Source of the DNA: Tetragonia tetragonoides
Lineage: Eukaryota > Streptophyta > Magnoliopsida > Caryophyllales > Aizoaceae
Length of the DNA: 64,000 nt
Assembly: GCA_038025085.1 (NCBI GenBank)
Contig: CM076146.1
Location: 18,326,001-18,390,000, forward strand
Direction of reading: 5' to 3'
Part shown: piece after piece, positions 1-10,866 of the stretch
Layout: each line of letters starts with the position of its first letter
How positions within the stretch are numbered: position 1 is the stretch's first letter
Made by a program: the position numbers and the translations under genes
The notes under the pieces: model-generated
The model's database searches: none
What the model was told of the DNA's origin: nothing
The model's input: the letters and a program-made list of their open reading frames with translations, nothing else

Positions 1-1288
1 TTGGTGGAGGAATTCTCCGATATCATTGGCTTTCCAACCGAACGCCCTCCCGCCGTTCCTTACTTGGGGAATGCTTTTGCGGGTGATTTTCAAAGATACC
101 TCGGGTTGTCTCCGCGTCAAGTTTCCCAAGTGCTTCACGGTGAGGATGTTGATCTTTCTAGGCTCATGACTTTCTTCACTTCCAGGGCCCGGGAGGCGAT
201 GGATATGAGGTACAAGAAATGTGCCTTTGTCTTTTGCCTCCTCCATCGTTACTTGTTTGTTGGAGGCAACGAAGACGCTCTTATTCGATCCGTAAAGAAG
301 TCTACCATCAACAAGGGCAAAGCTTGCCTTCTTAGGGTGACCGAACAAATTCAATGGGATAGCTCTCCTATGCACTTGGTTGTGGGAGAGACAATCCTTG
401 CTTTAGATAGGCTCAAGAGCAAACCTCAACAGTCCTTCACCGGGAGCCCTTTACTCCTCCAAGTAAGTTTTTGTGATAAAGCCTTAATCTTTGTGGATTT
501 AACTTTATGTGGTGAAATTCTCATCTTGTATTGACTTGAATTTTTCTTTTGTTGTTTTTGTGTAGATATGGCTTCAAGAGAGGCTCCACTTGCTTGAGGC
601 TCCCATTGACACTAGGAAGTTCCTCCCTAAACACTTTCCGGCGAGACGCCGAAAGTTCTCCGAATCCTCTCGAGAGGAGTGGATAGCATACTTCTACACC
701 GACATCCAACCGGCTTGGTTCGTCCCATGGTGGCGTACCACCAAAATTGTAGGGTGTAGTGAGAATGTGCCCTTTACGAGGATTATTGGTTTGTATACCT
801 TGACATTCTTCCTACCGAACCGCCTCCTCTGCCAATACGGCTTAAGGCAAAGGATCCCGAATATGAGTTGCGAACCTCCTTGCCAAAGGCCCCTAACGTC
901 CTCCTTGGTGTCTAATTGGGAACGACACTGGAACCGTCGCCAAGTATGGACTAAGCCTGTATATCCGCATTCAAACGGGTTATCTAGCTTTTACGAGGAA
1001 TGGATTTGGAGTGGTGACCACCAAGTCAACCAAAGGCTCCTAGAGGAGGAAAAAGAGTTATTCAAGGCCCGCAAATATGGCAAGCCTAGCGGTATAAGGA
1101 TAACTCCCATTGATAGGACCGCTAAGCCTTCCAAACCCCAAACAAAGGGTAAGGGAAAAGGTAAGGCCAAAGTCCAATCTAAAAAGAGGAAGAATTCGGC
1201 CCACTCGGCCAATCAAGTCCTTCAAACTAGGCCCAATGATCACGAGGCCTCTTCTAGCAATGGTAGGGAAAGATGGGCTCCAAACTAA
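1..1288 (+). CDS. DUF7745/plant-mobile-domain-like protein, 3' part (5' end outside window), antisense ORF of a Tat element
   Basis: Two exons are visible: 1-462 and 566-1288. They are joined by a GT-AG intron (donor CAA|GTAAGT, acceptor TGTAG|ATATGG) in phase 0, and the frame is open across the junction. The first codon is TTG, so the gene continues upstream of the window. The N-terminal half is a compact globular sequence (a VEEFS opening, then SPLLLQ|IWLQERL across the splice). The C-terminal ~60 residues are Lys/Gly/Pro-rich (GKGKGKAKVQSKKRK), resembling a nuclear-localisation tail. From memory it resembles the plant DUF7745 / plant-mobile-domain group, found both in host-annotated genes and as extra ORFs of Ty3/gypsy elements. 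It runs convergently toward the minus-strand pol of element A, whose stop codon is at about 1795, so I read it as that element's antisense ORF. Function is unknown. It could instead be a host gene beside the element. Confidence 0.6.
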
Positions 1289-1794
1289 CGAAAGGAACTT
1301 GATGAGCCTAGCGAGCCCGCCCAAGAGCCCGAGGTTAATAAAGACAAAGAGGAGTAGTCCACCTCTAGTTATCTAGAAAGTCTTGCTTTTTTGTGCTTAG
1401 TAGTATAATTCAAATAACGGGTTTGCATGCCCAAGTAGATGTAGTTTAGAATTGCCCTTTATTTTTCATTATTATTTCACACTTTTTTTTTATTAGAGCA
1501 TGTAATGGACTTTAGCCATATTAATGAAAGACTTGCTTATTTTTGCATTAATCGAATGGATTAAAAACTCCCTTAGAGATTTATTTTATTAAAGTGGTCG
1601 GGCCCAAGTTATATGGGTTACCTACATATCCATGCGGAATCAGGCCAATGTAGTTCGTAAAACAAAATCTTGTTTTTGTTTTTGTTTTTTTTTTTTGTTT
1701 TTTTTTTTTTCCGGTCGTGGGCCCCGTGTGGACGGGTTTGACTGAGTTTGACTTGGACTTGGTGCCTTAGTGGGCTCTCTCAAAGATTTAATAT
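1289..1794. other. Spacer between antisense ORF and pol of element A
   Basis: No coding sequence is evident. The stretch is the convergent 3' region of the + strand ORF and the minus-strand pol. It includes AT-rich, poly(A)-signal-like sequence near 1440-1560 and a T-rich run at about 1672-1710 (purine-rich on the pol strand). A phrase near 1610-1660 (gggttacctacatatcc...ggaatcaggcc) resembles sequence I associate with the 3' untranslated part of Tat/Ogre elements. No LTR boundary is seen here. Confidence 0.4.
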
Positions 1795-1940
1795 TTATGC
1801 ATAGAATCGCTTAAGTTGGTCCATATTTGTGAGTTGAGTGAACTTGTTGCCGTGTAAATCCATTAAGTTTACCGCTCCACCGGATAATATTGTCTTGATG
1901 ATGTATGGACCGACCCAATTAGACTTGAACCTTCCCCGAG
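1795..1940 (-). pseudogene. Element A pol C-terminus (end of integrase), cut off by the solo LTR
   Basis: Reading the minus strand gives the typical Ty3/gypsy integrase tail: a KFKSNWVGPYIIK-like GPY/F module, then LSGGAV and a final DQLKRFYA followed by TAA at about 1795-1797. The frame stops abruptly at 1940, where the solo LTR begins. It resumes at 4840 on the far side of that LTR with a GDLILKEVKP segment. The two halves are continuous in frame if one 5-bp duplicate (CCGAG) and the LTR are ignored. This shows that the LTR inserted into a pol reading frame. Confidence 0.8.
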
Positions 1941-3096
1941 TGTAACACCCCTGAATTTACAACGATTTTCCGGGAACTATCGACGTCATTATCCATGACT
2001 CGACACCACTGAACCGTCACAAATCCAAAGGCATTACTGCAACATTTATCGCTAAGGAACAAATGCTAAGCAGAAAGGAAAACTAGGTATTAAAGGAAGC
2101 ATCTAAACAAACTAAACATTAATATCAGAGTTGTCTAACAAGTGAACTTAAGTCCATTAGAGTATTATTACAACTTTGCCTTCAAGAGAACAAACCAAAA
2201 ATCCCAATAATCCAAAATAACCAACAGTTCTAAAGAAACAGCCCACATTTAAACTTCAAGCTATCCGACCTCACTCAGCTACACCTGCACTTTGGTTTTC
2301 ATGACGGAAACAAGGTACAGAAGAAAAGAGAAGAAACAAAAGAAAAACAAAAATCAGATAAACTGAATAAACGTCGTCCATACCCAGTAAAAACACTTTT
2401 GCAAACCTTACTAGGGTTTTAGAAGAATCATTGAAATTCATTTGCATGCACAAGTAGTCATACAATCAAGCACACGCATACTCAATATTCAATTACATGC
2501 AATTCTTGCTTTAGTGATCATTAAAACACAAATAGATAAACCATCTTGATTAGAGAAATAAGAGAGCGAATAGAACAGCGATTACCCATACTGTTCATAG
2601 ATAGATATAGACATGCCATGGACTTACTCTAGTGTATACTCAAACTATCTCTAACATAATAATCGATACGTAGAGAATTAAACAATGGGAAATGATCCGT
2701 CTCGAACAAACTACGAGGTGTCCATAAAAGTAACTTGGGAATCACGCATCCCTAGACTATATCAATTAGATAAGTCTCAATTGCTCGACTACTCCTAGGG
2801 ACTCATTAGGAGTCTTATTCTCATTATAATTCAATTCACATACTTGCATTGATTGACCTAGTGGTACAACGAGACCACGACATACTACTTCATTTCATGC
2901 TCATGATAGTGAATAATAATAACAACGATAATGACATAAGGCATATTAACAATAGTCATGCTTCATATATGTCTAACGAAATTTCGGCAGCACTTCGGCA
3001 GTAAATCATGATATCCAAAAATTACACTTTCACAAATAAACATGAAGATATACTAGTAGGTGCTCATTAGCACTCAATAATAGCCCATTTCAATTA

Positions 3097-3219
<123 letters not shown>

Positions 3220-3879
3220 CATAATAATACTAGAAATTCAACATCGCCATACTCAACTAATTAATTAACCAGACTTCATAAACTTGTCATACTCAATATA
3301 ATTCATATTTACAGCGAAGAATATATTTCTAATTCTCATAATTATCAACGATATAATTTAATCATGCTTCGCATATTAAATTCACAATAATAATCAATTA
3401 GCACATAACACATCAAAATAGTTTTGATGGGGCTTTGTAAAGAGGTAGGCACAATCACTTACCTAATAAACGCTCACTACGTAGTAGGTAACTTTACTAA
3501 TCACAACCCGATCACGCTTGTCCGTTTGGTCCTAATTAAAAATAATTACTGAGACATAATCAGTAAATATGAAAATCCAAACAGTAGTGAAACTGTAAAA
3601 TAATATTTTTATTAAATTCTTTGATTTACTCCAACCAATCTAGGGTTTTGAAAATCCGGATTCGAACTCCAAACGAGTATAGAAAAATAAAAATAATTAT
3701 TGAAAAATACTGAAAAATACGAAATTAATTAAAACGAAAATAAAATTTTGAAACCCTAACTTATTGTGCAAGTCTCGACCACGGTCACCCACAAGGGGAC
3801 CCATGGTCAGACCCATCAGCACCATCACCACCCCCTGACCACCGTGGTCGGCGGTGGTGACTCGCCGGTGACCGGCGGC

Positions 3880-4232
3880 CAAGAGAGAGAAAGGGAGAGA
3901 GAGTTTCTGAGAGAGGGAGAGAAGGAAAACGAGAGAGAGAGAGTGAATTAAGGAGAGAGAGGGGGCAGGGGAGCGACCGGTGGGTCGGTGCACGACGGTC
4001 GGCCAGGCGACGACAGTGGCGCCAGACCGCCGGCGAGCAAAACAGGGGAGAGAGTGTGTGCTGTCGCGAGGGAGAAGGAGAGAAAGAGAGAGAAAGGAAG
4101 AGAGAGAGGGAGAGGCGGGTCACCTTGGTGGTGGCCCTGGTGTTCTCCGGCGAAGGGCGGCAGCAAGGGGGGAGGAGACGCGGCTGAGAGAGAGGGAAGA
4201 GAGAGAGAATGTCGTGTGAGGAGAGAGAGAAA
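3880..4232. repeat. GA-rich low-complexity tracts in LTR
   Basis: Repeated gagaga tracts are broken by a GC-rich block. On the minus (LTR sense) strand they read CT-rich, as in the paired LTR at 60900-61280. Several overlapping open frames here are artefacts of this composition. The position just downstream of the TATA box suggests a transcribed CT-rich leader. Confidence 0.85.
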
Positions 4233-4284
4233 TTGTGAGGTTTTGGCTCAGTTTTGGCAAACTGATCAACTATCCCATCTCATA

Positions 4285-4295
4285 GCTTATATAGG
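4285..4295 (-). promoter_or_regulatory. TATA box of solo LTR
   Basis: On the minus strand the sequence reads CCTATATAAGC. The equivalent site in the right-hand LTR is TTATATAAG at 60853. It is a likely U3/R promoter, followed by CT-rich sequence. Confidence 0.6.
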
Positions 4296-4603
4296 TGCCT
4301 AGTCAATGAAAGTCAAAACTTACTAGACCTAGGATTAATTTTCTGATTTAATTGTTAATTAAAAACCATTAAAACTAATTAAATGATAATTAAAACTAAT
4401 TAAAACAATATGAATAAGCCTCATTCATATACAAAACCATTTTAATTAAATCCCTCGAATTGCTAATTATAAATCCCGAAATTCCCATAATAATAATTAA
4501 TATTATTATGGATTAATTTGAGTAATTCGAATCGTTAAATAAATATACGATTCAAATCTCCAAAACTATTTATTATAATTATAGAAAATATTGGGGTATC
4601 ACA

Positions 4604-4834
4604 TTCTACCCTCCTTAAAAGAAGTTTCGTCCCGAAACTTGAAACATGAAGTAATCACTTCTCAATGACGAAACGAGTTTACCCATGCGAAGGTATAAAG
4701 TGATTTTAGGACAACGACAATGCAATGCCTGTACTACGGTTGTGATCTAAGTCGATTACCAATGCCGCATGCAATGCTAGAACATGCAACTTTTGCAAAG
4801 CGGTAAATAAAACACGAATTTACTAGGTGTGACA
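4604..4834 (-). promoter_or_regulatory. 231-bp LTR extension carrying a second internal PPT module
   Basis: At 4603/4604 the minus strand has a purine tract (ttttaaggagggtagaa) followed by TGTGATACCCC. That looks like an ordinary LTR start, yet it lies inside the LTR as defined by its target-site duplication. The segment from the true LTR start (4834) to this internal module is 231 bp, the same length as in the right-hand copy (60333-60563). Confidence 0.75.
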
Positions 4835-4839
4835 CCGAG

Positions 4840-5661
4840 GGTCGACTACAATTGGTTTTACCTCTTTTAGGATTAAGTCTCCTTCTTTTAGTCCTCTAGC
4901 CTTGAATCGTTGATCAAAATGTCTTGCCGTCCTTGCTTGTTAGATATGACCATAATGTAGGGCATTTAGTTGTCTTTCGGCTAGCAAGACCAATTGGTCA
5001 TACCAGGCTTGGACCCTATCTATTTCGGGTAATTCACTTTCCAGAGCTATCCTTAAGGAGGGGATTTCTACCTCGACTGGGAGTACCGCCTCCATTCTGT
5101 ATACTAAAGAATAAGACGTTGCTCCTGTTGAGGATTGAATAGTAGTTCTATATCCGCATGGGGCGAATTATAGCTTGTCGGGCCAATTTTCGTAGTTTTT
5201 TGTCATCTTAGCTATCATTTGCTTTACATTTTGGTTTGCGGATTCTACGGCTCCATTCGTTTGTGGCCTATAACGTGAAGACTGTAGATGTTGAATTCTG
5301 AACTTCGTGAAAAGTTCGACAACATCCATTTTGAATTGGGTCTCGTGATCACTTATGATTTCGTGGGGTACTCCAAATTTGGTGATGATGTTGTCATGTA
5401 TGAACTTTGCCACGTGCTTCGATGCTATTCTTGCGTATGAACAAGCTTCGACCCATTGGTGAAGTAATATATCGCGACTAATATGTATTCATGGCCTCCT
5501 TTTCCTGTAGGGGAGATTTTTCCAATGATGTCAATACCCCATGTAGAGAATGGCCATGGTGAGGTGAATGTATGCAGAGGAGTAGGAGGTCTATGTTGTA
5601 AATTGGCGTGGAATTGGCAGCGTGTGCACTTTCTCACGTATTCGATGCAGTCCTTTTCCAT
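4840..5661 (-). pseudogene. Element A integrase
   Basis: This is a minus-strand Ty3/gypsy integrase broken by a few stops. A zinc-binding part (CIEYVRKCTRCQ, two of the HHCC cysteines) is followed by the catalytic core: first Asp in GIDIIG, second in IISDHETQF and Glu in NGAVESANQN. The second motif reads DHET where DNGT is usual. The core then runs into the YDQL.../GDLILKEVKP C-terminal part adjoining the solo LTR. Its role was insertion of retrotransposon cDNA. Stops near 5167 and 4960 interrupt an otherwise coherent frame. Confidence 0.8.
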
Positions 5662-5679
5662 TGTAGTCCAATAGTATCC

Positions 5680-6420
5680 TTACCTTAGGACGTTCTTGAC
5701 TAAAGTCAGTCCATTCATATGGGGACCACATATACCATTATGTGTGTCGCTCATGACTTTGCTTGCCTCACGTTCCTTTAGACATAGAAGACTTAGCCCT
5801 TGTGGTGTCTTTTTATAAAGTTTGCCTTGCACATGTATGTATTGTGCGGCTAGTCTTTTTAAGGCCCTTTGTGCCGTAGGTGGCGATTGTGTAGGGTAAT
5901 TGCCTTCGGCTAATAGATTGAGAATGTCAGTAAAACATTCCTCTTCTTCCTCCTCATTGACGCATACCTCGATTGCATTACAAAAGGCGGGCTCAGTGCG
6001 CCTTTGAATGTGAATGGGCATGGTGATTACATCATCTGGAATATTTATCATGGAGGCCATCATTGCTAAGGCATCTGCGAACTGGTTGTCCTCTCTAGGA
6101 AGGTATGTAAAACAGACGTGAGTGAAATATTTGGCTATCTTTTCAAGATATTCCTGGTAAGGTGCCAGGGATTCGCTTTTCACTCTCCACTTTCTGGAGA
6201 CTTGATTTATGATGAGAGTTGAGTCTCCATATACCTTGAGGTCCTTAATTTGTAGTTCTATTGCCGCTTCTAACCCAATAATGCATGCTTCATATTCGGC
6301 ACCGTTGTTAGTTACCTCATGGTCCATTTTGACGGCTATGGGAGTATGTGGCCTTTTGGGCTGACTAATAATACTCCTACGCCATAACCTTTTTGGTTTG
6401 ATGCTCCGTCAAAGTATAAC
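5680..6420 (-). pseudogene. Element A archaeal-type (second) RNase H and integrase zinc-finger lead-in
   Basis: The minus frame starts near 6420 with YFDGASNQKG and continues, after a break near 6340, as NNGAEYEACIIGLEAA, then VYGDSTLIINQV, then LPREDNQFADALA. The D...E...D spacing and these motifs identify the archaeal-like RNase H that Tat elements carry in addition to the Ty3 RNase H. The C-terminal half is an acidic linker (EEEEEE) and the start of the integrase zinc domain. The domain degrades the RNA strand of the replication hybrid. The dual arrangement is the main basis for the Tat call. Confidence 0.8.
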
Positions 6421-6469
6421 TGCCAGGTGTTTTCTTCGACATTCATTATTCCTTCATCGAGAAAGTCAT

Positions 6470-6605
6470 GTGTGGCATCTTCGCTACTAATTGGGTTTTG
6501 ATCGCCTTTTGGTGTTTAGAAATGGCATATTCTTCCTTTGATCGCCTTTCGCTACTAATTGGCATATTCAGAAATGGCATGTCCTTTGATCGCCTTTTGG
6601 TGTTC
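6470..6605. repeat. Local scrambled duplication between the two RNase H domains
   Basis: The phrases 'tcgctactaattgg', 'tttgatcgccttt' and 'agaaatggcat' each occur two or three times within about 130 bp in shuffled order. This looks like local replication slippage or repair, and it breaks the pol frame between the two RNase H modules. Confidence 0.7.
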
Positions 6606-6910
6606 AAAAGTTAGATCGAATTCTGAAAGCATGACAGGCCACCTTACTATTCTTCCACTAAGGATGGGTTTCTCAAACAAGTATTTTAGTGGATTCATCC
6701 TTGACTTTAATGAATAGAGTGTTGTAGCATGTAGTGTCGAAGCTTCTTTGTTGCAGTGACCAATGCGAGACACGTCTTCTCTAGTGTGGAGTAACGTGTT
6801 TCATATTCTAAGAACTTCTTACTAAGGTAATATATTGCCTTTTCGTCATTCTCCACCTTTTGGGCCAACATAGCACCCATGGCGGTTTCTGTGACTGTTA
6901 GGTATAGCAT
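6606..6910 (-). pseudogene. Element A Ty3-type RNase H
   Basis: The minus frames 6910-6707 and 6773-6555 together carry the classic RT-linked RNase H. The segment includes AIYYLSKKF and YSTLEKTCLALV, then NPLKYLFEKP and ARWPVMLSEFDL-like motifs (here GRIVRWPVML). A frameshift near 6740 separates the two parts. The domain lies directly downstream of RT, as expected. The start (YLTVTETAMGAML) lacks the usual first catalytic Asp, so activity is unlikely. Confidence 0.75.
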
Positions 6911-7985
6911 AAGTGGTTTGCCTTGGTTGGTGGAACCAACACAGGTGGATTAGCTAAATACTCCTTAATTTTGTCGAAAGATTGTTGGCATTGATCATCC
7001 CATGTAGACTTGGTGTCCTTTCTGAGCTTTTTGAAGACTGGCTCACATGTAATAGTCAATTTGGATATGAATCGACTTATATATTGGAGTCGTCCTAAAA
7101 ATCCCCTTATCTCCTTTTCATTTTTAGGAGAGGGCATATCTCTTGTAGCTTTAATCTTGGTAGGATCAATTTCAATGCCTCTTGTGCTTATGACAAATCC
7201 TAAGAGCTTGCCAGAAGTTACTCCAAATGCACATTTTTGGGGATTTAACCTCATGTTGTACTTTCGAGGTCTGTTGAAGAATTTCTTTAAAGAGGGTATA
7301 TTCCCTTCTCTCTCCTTGGATTTGATGATCATATCGTCTACATACACCTCGGCGTCCTTGTGCATCATGTCATGTAGTAGGAAAGTTGCGGCTCTTTGGT
7401 ATGTTGCTCCCGCGTTTTTCAACCCGAAAGGCATGACAATATAGCAATATGTTCCCCATTGGGTTATGAAGGTGGTTTTCTCCATATCTTCTTCGGCCAT
7501 TTGTATTTGCTTATACCCTGCATAGCCGTCCATGAATGATAAGAAGGCATGTCCTGCGGTATTGTCCTCCAGTACGTCTATATGTGGCAAGGGAAAGTCG
7601 TCCTTTGGACTCGCCTTGTTTAGATCTCTAAAATCGACGCACATCCTTACTTTGCCATCCTTTTTTGAAATGGGTACTATGTTAGCAACCCACTCTGGAT
7701 ATAAAACCTACCGCAAGCTATTTCTGCACCTCTTCTTTGATTTTCAATGTCCACTCAGGTTTCATTCTCCGAAGTTTTTGCTTTACCGGTTTTGAATCAG
7801 GATTGAGCGGTATTGTATGCTGTGCTATCTCACGACTTATTCCCGGCATATCTTTGTAGGACCAAGCGAAAACTTCTATGTATTCTTTTAAGAGATTTAT
7901 AAAGCTTTCTCGCTCTTTCGGAGTTAGCGATAAGCCAATGCGCACCTGGCGCGGCTCTTGATCGCTTGAAAGATTAATTAATTAT
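6898..7985 (-). pseudogene. Element A reverse transcriptase
   Basis: The minus frame 7945-7718 holds the entry segment (NLLKEYIEVFAWSYKDMPGI, HTIPLNPDSKPVKQKLRR). The frame 7644-6898 holds the core: VDFRDLNKASPKDDFPLP, FMDGYAGYKQI, MPFGLKNAGATYQR and the catalytic YVDDMIIKSK. The connection domain GFLGRLQYISRF follows. Both catalytic Asp motifs are intact. A short break (7645-7717) separates the two frames. The motif spelling is that of Tat/Ogre-type elements. Confidence 0.85.
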
Positions 7986-9135
7986 GTTTCTTCCACAATT
8001 GAAGTCTTTTGTTCATTCTCTAATAGTGCTTTAGTTACTTCTTTGGGCAATTCTTGTTCATCTTTAGAATTATTAGCTACTAAGTAATCCAAGAAGTAAG
8101 CATAATCAATATTCATTTCATTGATAGGAGAAATTGGAACATCAACTGAGCCATTACTATTGGCTTTAACATCATTAGACTTGCAAATAGAATTAAATAT
8201 AGATTTGGGTGGACTACCCGACTCTACTATATTAGACTCGTCTTCAGAATCAGACTCAGTCCAGTCGGAGTCAGTGTTGGTGTAATGCTTGGACTCTTCG
8301 GCGATCGTGATCTTGATCTTCTTTCCATTGGTTCTCGTCCAGCTTATGGTGCGTTTCCGCTTTGTGAGTTGACCCTTGTTTGGAGTGATCAAATTAGTTG
8401 GGTCAAAGTTTGCATCTTGAATTGCATGACTGACATTGTGGAGCTTCTCATCTTTTGGATGATGACGCTCTTGTCCAAATAGTAGACCCAAAGCATTGCT
8501 AGGTGTGTCCTCTACCCAATCAAAGTTTAGCCTTCTTCTTACATGCAAAGGAGGGATGAAGGTGATCCTTCCTTTGTTAAGGGTGTTGGATAAGGTCTCA
8601 CAGAATGCAGATGACCCCCCCCCCCCCCGTCGACGAGGTCTTGTATCTTGCGTTTCAGGAGCATGCACTCGTCCGTACCGTGCCCTGTTCCTTGATGATA
8701 TATGCAAAAGGAGGTATTGTTCCAGTTCTTACTCTTATTTTCTGGATCTGGATCGTGTATTGGCCCGATGGGATATAGATAACCTCTCCAGCAAAGATCT
8801 TGAAAGATTTGAGTTGGGGTTAAGGACAGAGGAGTATATACCCTTCTTGGCTTTCGGTTATAGTATTCCTTCCCTAGATTTGGGGTATTTTTGTAGCTAC
8901 ATGGCTTAACTTCTATGAGATCTTGAATTCGGTGCTTCAATGCCCAACAGTCTTTAATGTCATGGCCTCTTCCCCTGTGATAATTGCAAAACTTACGTGG
9001 GTGCCAAGCGATCCCAGGAGAAAGGTCGGGGGTAGGTCCCAGTAGTTGTATGATCCCAATACTTATTAGTATTTCAAGAGTGTGAGCAAGGCGGAGAGGT
9101 AATGGAGAGAAATCCCTTTTGGTCATATCCCTCAT
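7986..9135 (-). pseudogene. Element A gag-pol linker with two C-x2-H-x4-H-x4-C modules
   Basis: Two minus frames (9135-8539 and 8707-7982) overlap around a C/G homopolymer at about 8620-8630. The first contains two zinc-knuckle-like units: CNYHRGRGHDIKDC (first Cys codon near 8988) followed by WALKHRIQDLIE, and CIYHQGTGHGTDEC (near 8705) followed by LLKRKIQDLV. The rest is acidic, Ser/Asp-rich linker with TDSDWTESDSEDES. No DTG/DGG protease motif is found in any of it, where Tat elements normally carry the protease. Confidence 0.6.
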
Positions 9136-9164
9136 GGGTGGGGCGTGACTTTTAAGTGGGGGAG

Positions 9165-9913
9165 TTATGCTTTAATGGATGATAGAGCGGATTGCGCTTC
9201 TAAGTTGTCTCTTTCTTTTCTCTTCCTTTTGATGTTGGTTACCTCTTCGTCTATTTGTTTTAAGCCAGCGGAGATTTCTGCGAACAATTCTTCCAATGAC
9301 TTATTAGGAGCGTTTTTTATTGCTTGAAGGTCATCTTCTTCATCACTATCCAGAACCCCGGCTACCTCTAGGTGGAGGGAGTCAAACTTAAATGGTGGGA
9401 TAGAATGTCCGATTGGCACAATCAGACGAGAGGGGTCCTTTTCCTCTTCTTCATTTGTAATGACGAAAACCGCACCTACAGGATTGGTGTTATTGTTTGG
9501 AGTGAGAACATTCTTTGGCTTGGGAATAGTCCCATTGTCAAAAAGATCCTGGATCTTATTTTTGAGTGTCCAACACTTCTCGGTATCATGTCTTTTTCCT
9601 GTATGAAATTTGTAATAAAGATTAGGATTCCGTGATGGGCTCCTTTTTTTCGATATCGGGATCCGGAGTGGGACTCGCAACGTTGAGGTAGTCATTTTTG
9701 ACAAGCTTTCTCCAATGCCTTAGCATAGGTCATGCCCAATGGGGTGTATTGCCTTTGCGGTTTGTCGTAGACAGCATTGACTTCATTAACCTTATTGGAA
9801 GAACTTCTCGAGTTGGGATTCTTCTTGTAATTTGAGTTATAAGTGCCTTTGTTGAAGAAGTCCTTGTCTTTCTCCTTTTTAAGTGCTTGATCGTCCTCTA
9901 TGAGCAATCCCAC
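9165..9913 (-). pseudogene. Element A gag C-terminal region with a third, degenerate knuckle
   Basis: Two minus frames (9913-9692, 9704-9165) are joined by a frameshift near 9700. They hold YKFHTGKRHDTEKCWTLKNK, the same module as the two further downstream but with Tyr replacing the first Cys (near 9612). A coiled-coil-like acidic stretch (LEELFAEISAGLKQIDEE) and a basic KRKRKER patch follow. It continues the gag frame that ends at 9944. Confidence 0.55.
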
Positions 9914-9943
9914 ACTATTAAGCTGTGTGTATGAAGTAATTGC

Positions 9944-10666
9944 TTAATATTTGAGAGAATTCAAGTAAGGAGGTTGTAAACTCTTGATGAGTTTCCGAAT
10001 TTTCTCTTCCTCAGATGGACGGTCAAGCATTTTGGCCACTTTAGTTCTCCATTTCTTAACGAAGTCAGTGAAGGTTTCATTTTCACCTTGCTTTGTTGCT
10101 TCCAACTCTCTTATGGTAGTTGGTTGGATGACGTTGTCGGAATATCTAGTGAGGAATAAACTAGACACCTTGTTCCTTTCTTGAATCTGGCTGGGCTCAA
10201 GCTTGAAGAACCATGCCCTAACAGTGGGGTCCAAGGTTTGTGAGAAGAGGTGAATATAGAGGTCAGGATCCACTCCTCTTAGGCCCATTGCGGTGGTGAA
10301 AGGCCTTTTATGATCTTTTGGATCATCGTTCCCTTTGAAGGTGGGGACTTCAGGAATTGAGAATTTTTGTGGGAGTTTCCCCTTGATGTGAGAGGAATAT
10401 CTTTCAGCATTGATCATGTAGTCACTTATGATCTTGTTTTGAGTCAGAGATAACTCAAGGTTCTTAATTTGTGCACTTAGCTCTTCCACTTTGTCATCTC
10501 GAGGTAGAGGATTATCTTGGTTAAAAGGGTCAGCTTCCTTAACCTTGCTTTCTATCCATGTCACACGGCTTCCCATAGCTTCCAACATTCTCATCATTTC
10601 AGTCAACATTTCAGAGGTAGTCTTAGGTGGTGGAGGTGGCATATCATCTTCGCCCATTTCGGTCAA
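9944..10666 (-). pseudogene. Element A gag
   Basis: The 240-residue minus frame contains a retrotransposon gag domain: PEVPTFKGNDDPKDH, TLDPTVRAWFFKLEPSQI, TIRELEATKQGENETFTDF and KSLQPPYLNSL. The N-terminal 90 residues are a methionine/proline-rich lead and a predicted coiled coil (EELSAQIKNLELSL). Gag proteins form the virus-like particle. The frame stops at 9944 and the downstream gag sequence continues only after stops and a frameshift. Upstream, 10872-10663 contains more of the 5' frame with an AT-rich leader beyond. Confidence 0.8.
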
Positions 10667-10866
10667 CTTAGAACCAGGTGGTCAATATGGAGGGGGAGTA
10701 ACAAATACTGCGTCAGGCCTAGATTTGCTCGAAGGGGGAGCCTCCAATACGAGTTTCCTAATAGACGTTGATTACTATGATCGCGCTCCCAACTTTTCGG
10801 ACCGATTGTTTTCTTCCCAATCCTGGACAGCGGATAAGACTTAGAAAAAGGAAAGACTAACAAGTT

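Noticed and set aside
1058..1376. Frames overlapping the DUF7745-like exon 2 on both strands
   Set aside because: They are shadows of the real exon, which is fixed by the splice junction and by the Lys-rich tail.
2271..2465. 64-codon minus frame
   Set aside because: It lies in the solo LTR, has no counterpart frame in the right LTR and no recognisable domain.
3697..4302. Several overlapping ORFs of 60-110 codons on both strands
   Set aside because: They lie in GA/CT-rich low-complexity LTR sequence, are made of Glu/Arg or Leu/Ser runs, and are not conserved in the paired LTR.
7010..7444. 144-codon + frame opposite the RT of element A
   Set aside because: It is the complement of the RT coding sequence, and the minus strand shows all the RT motifs.
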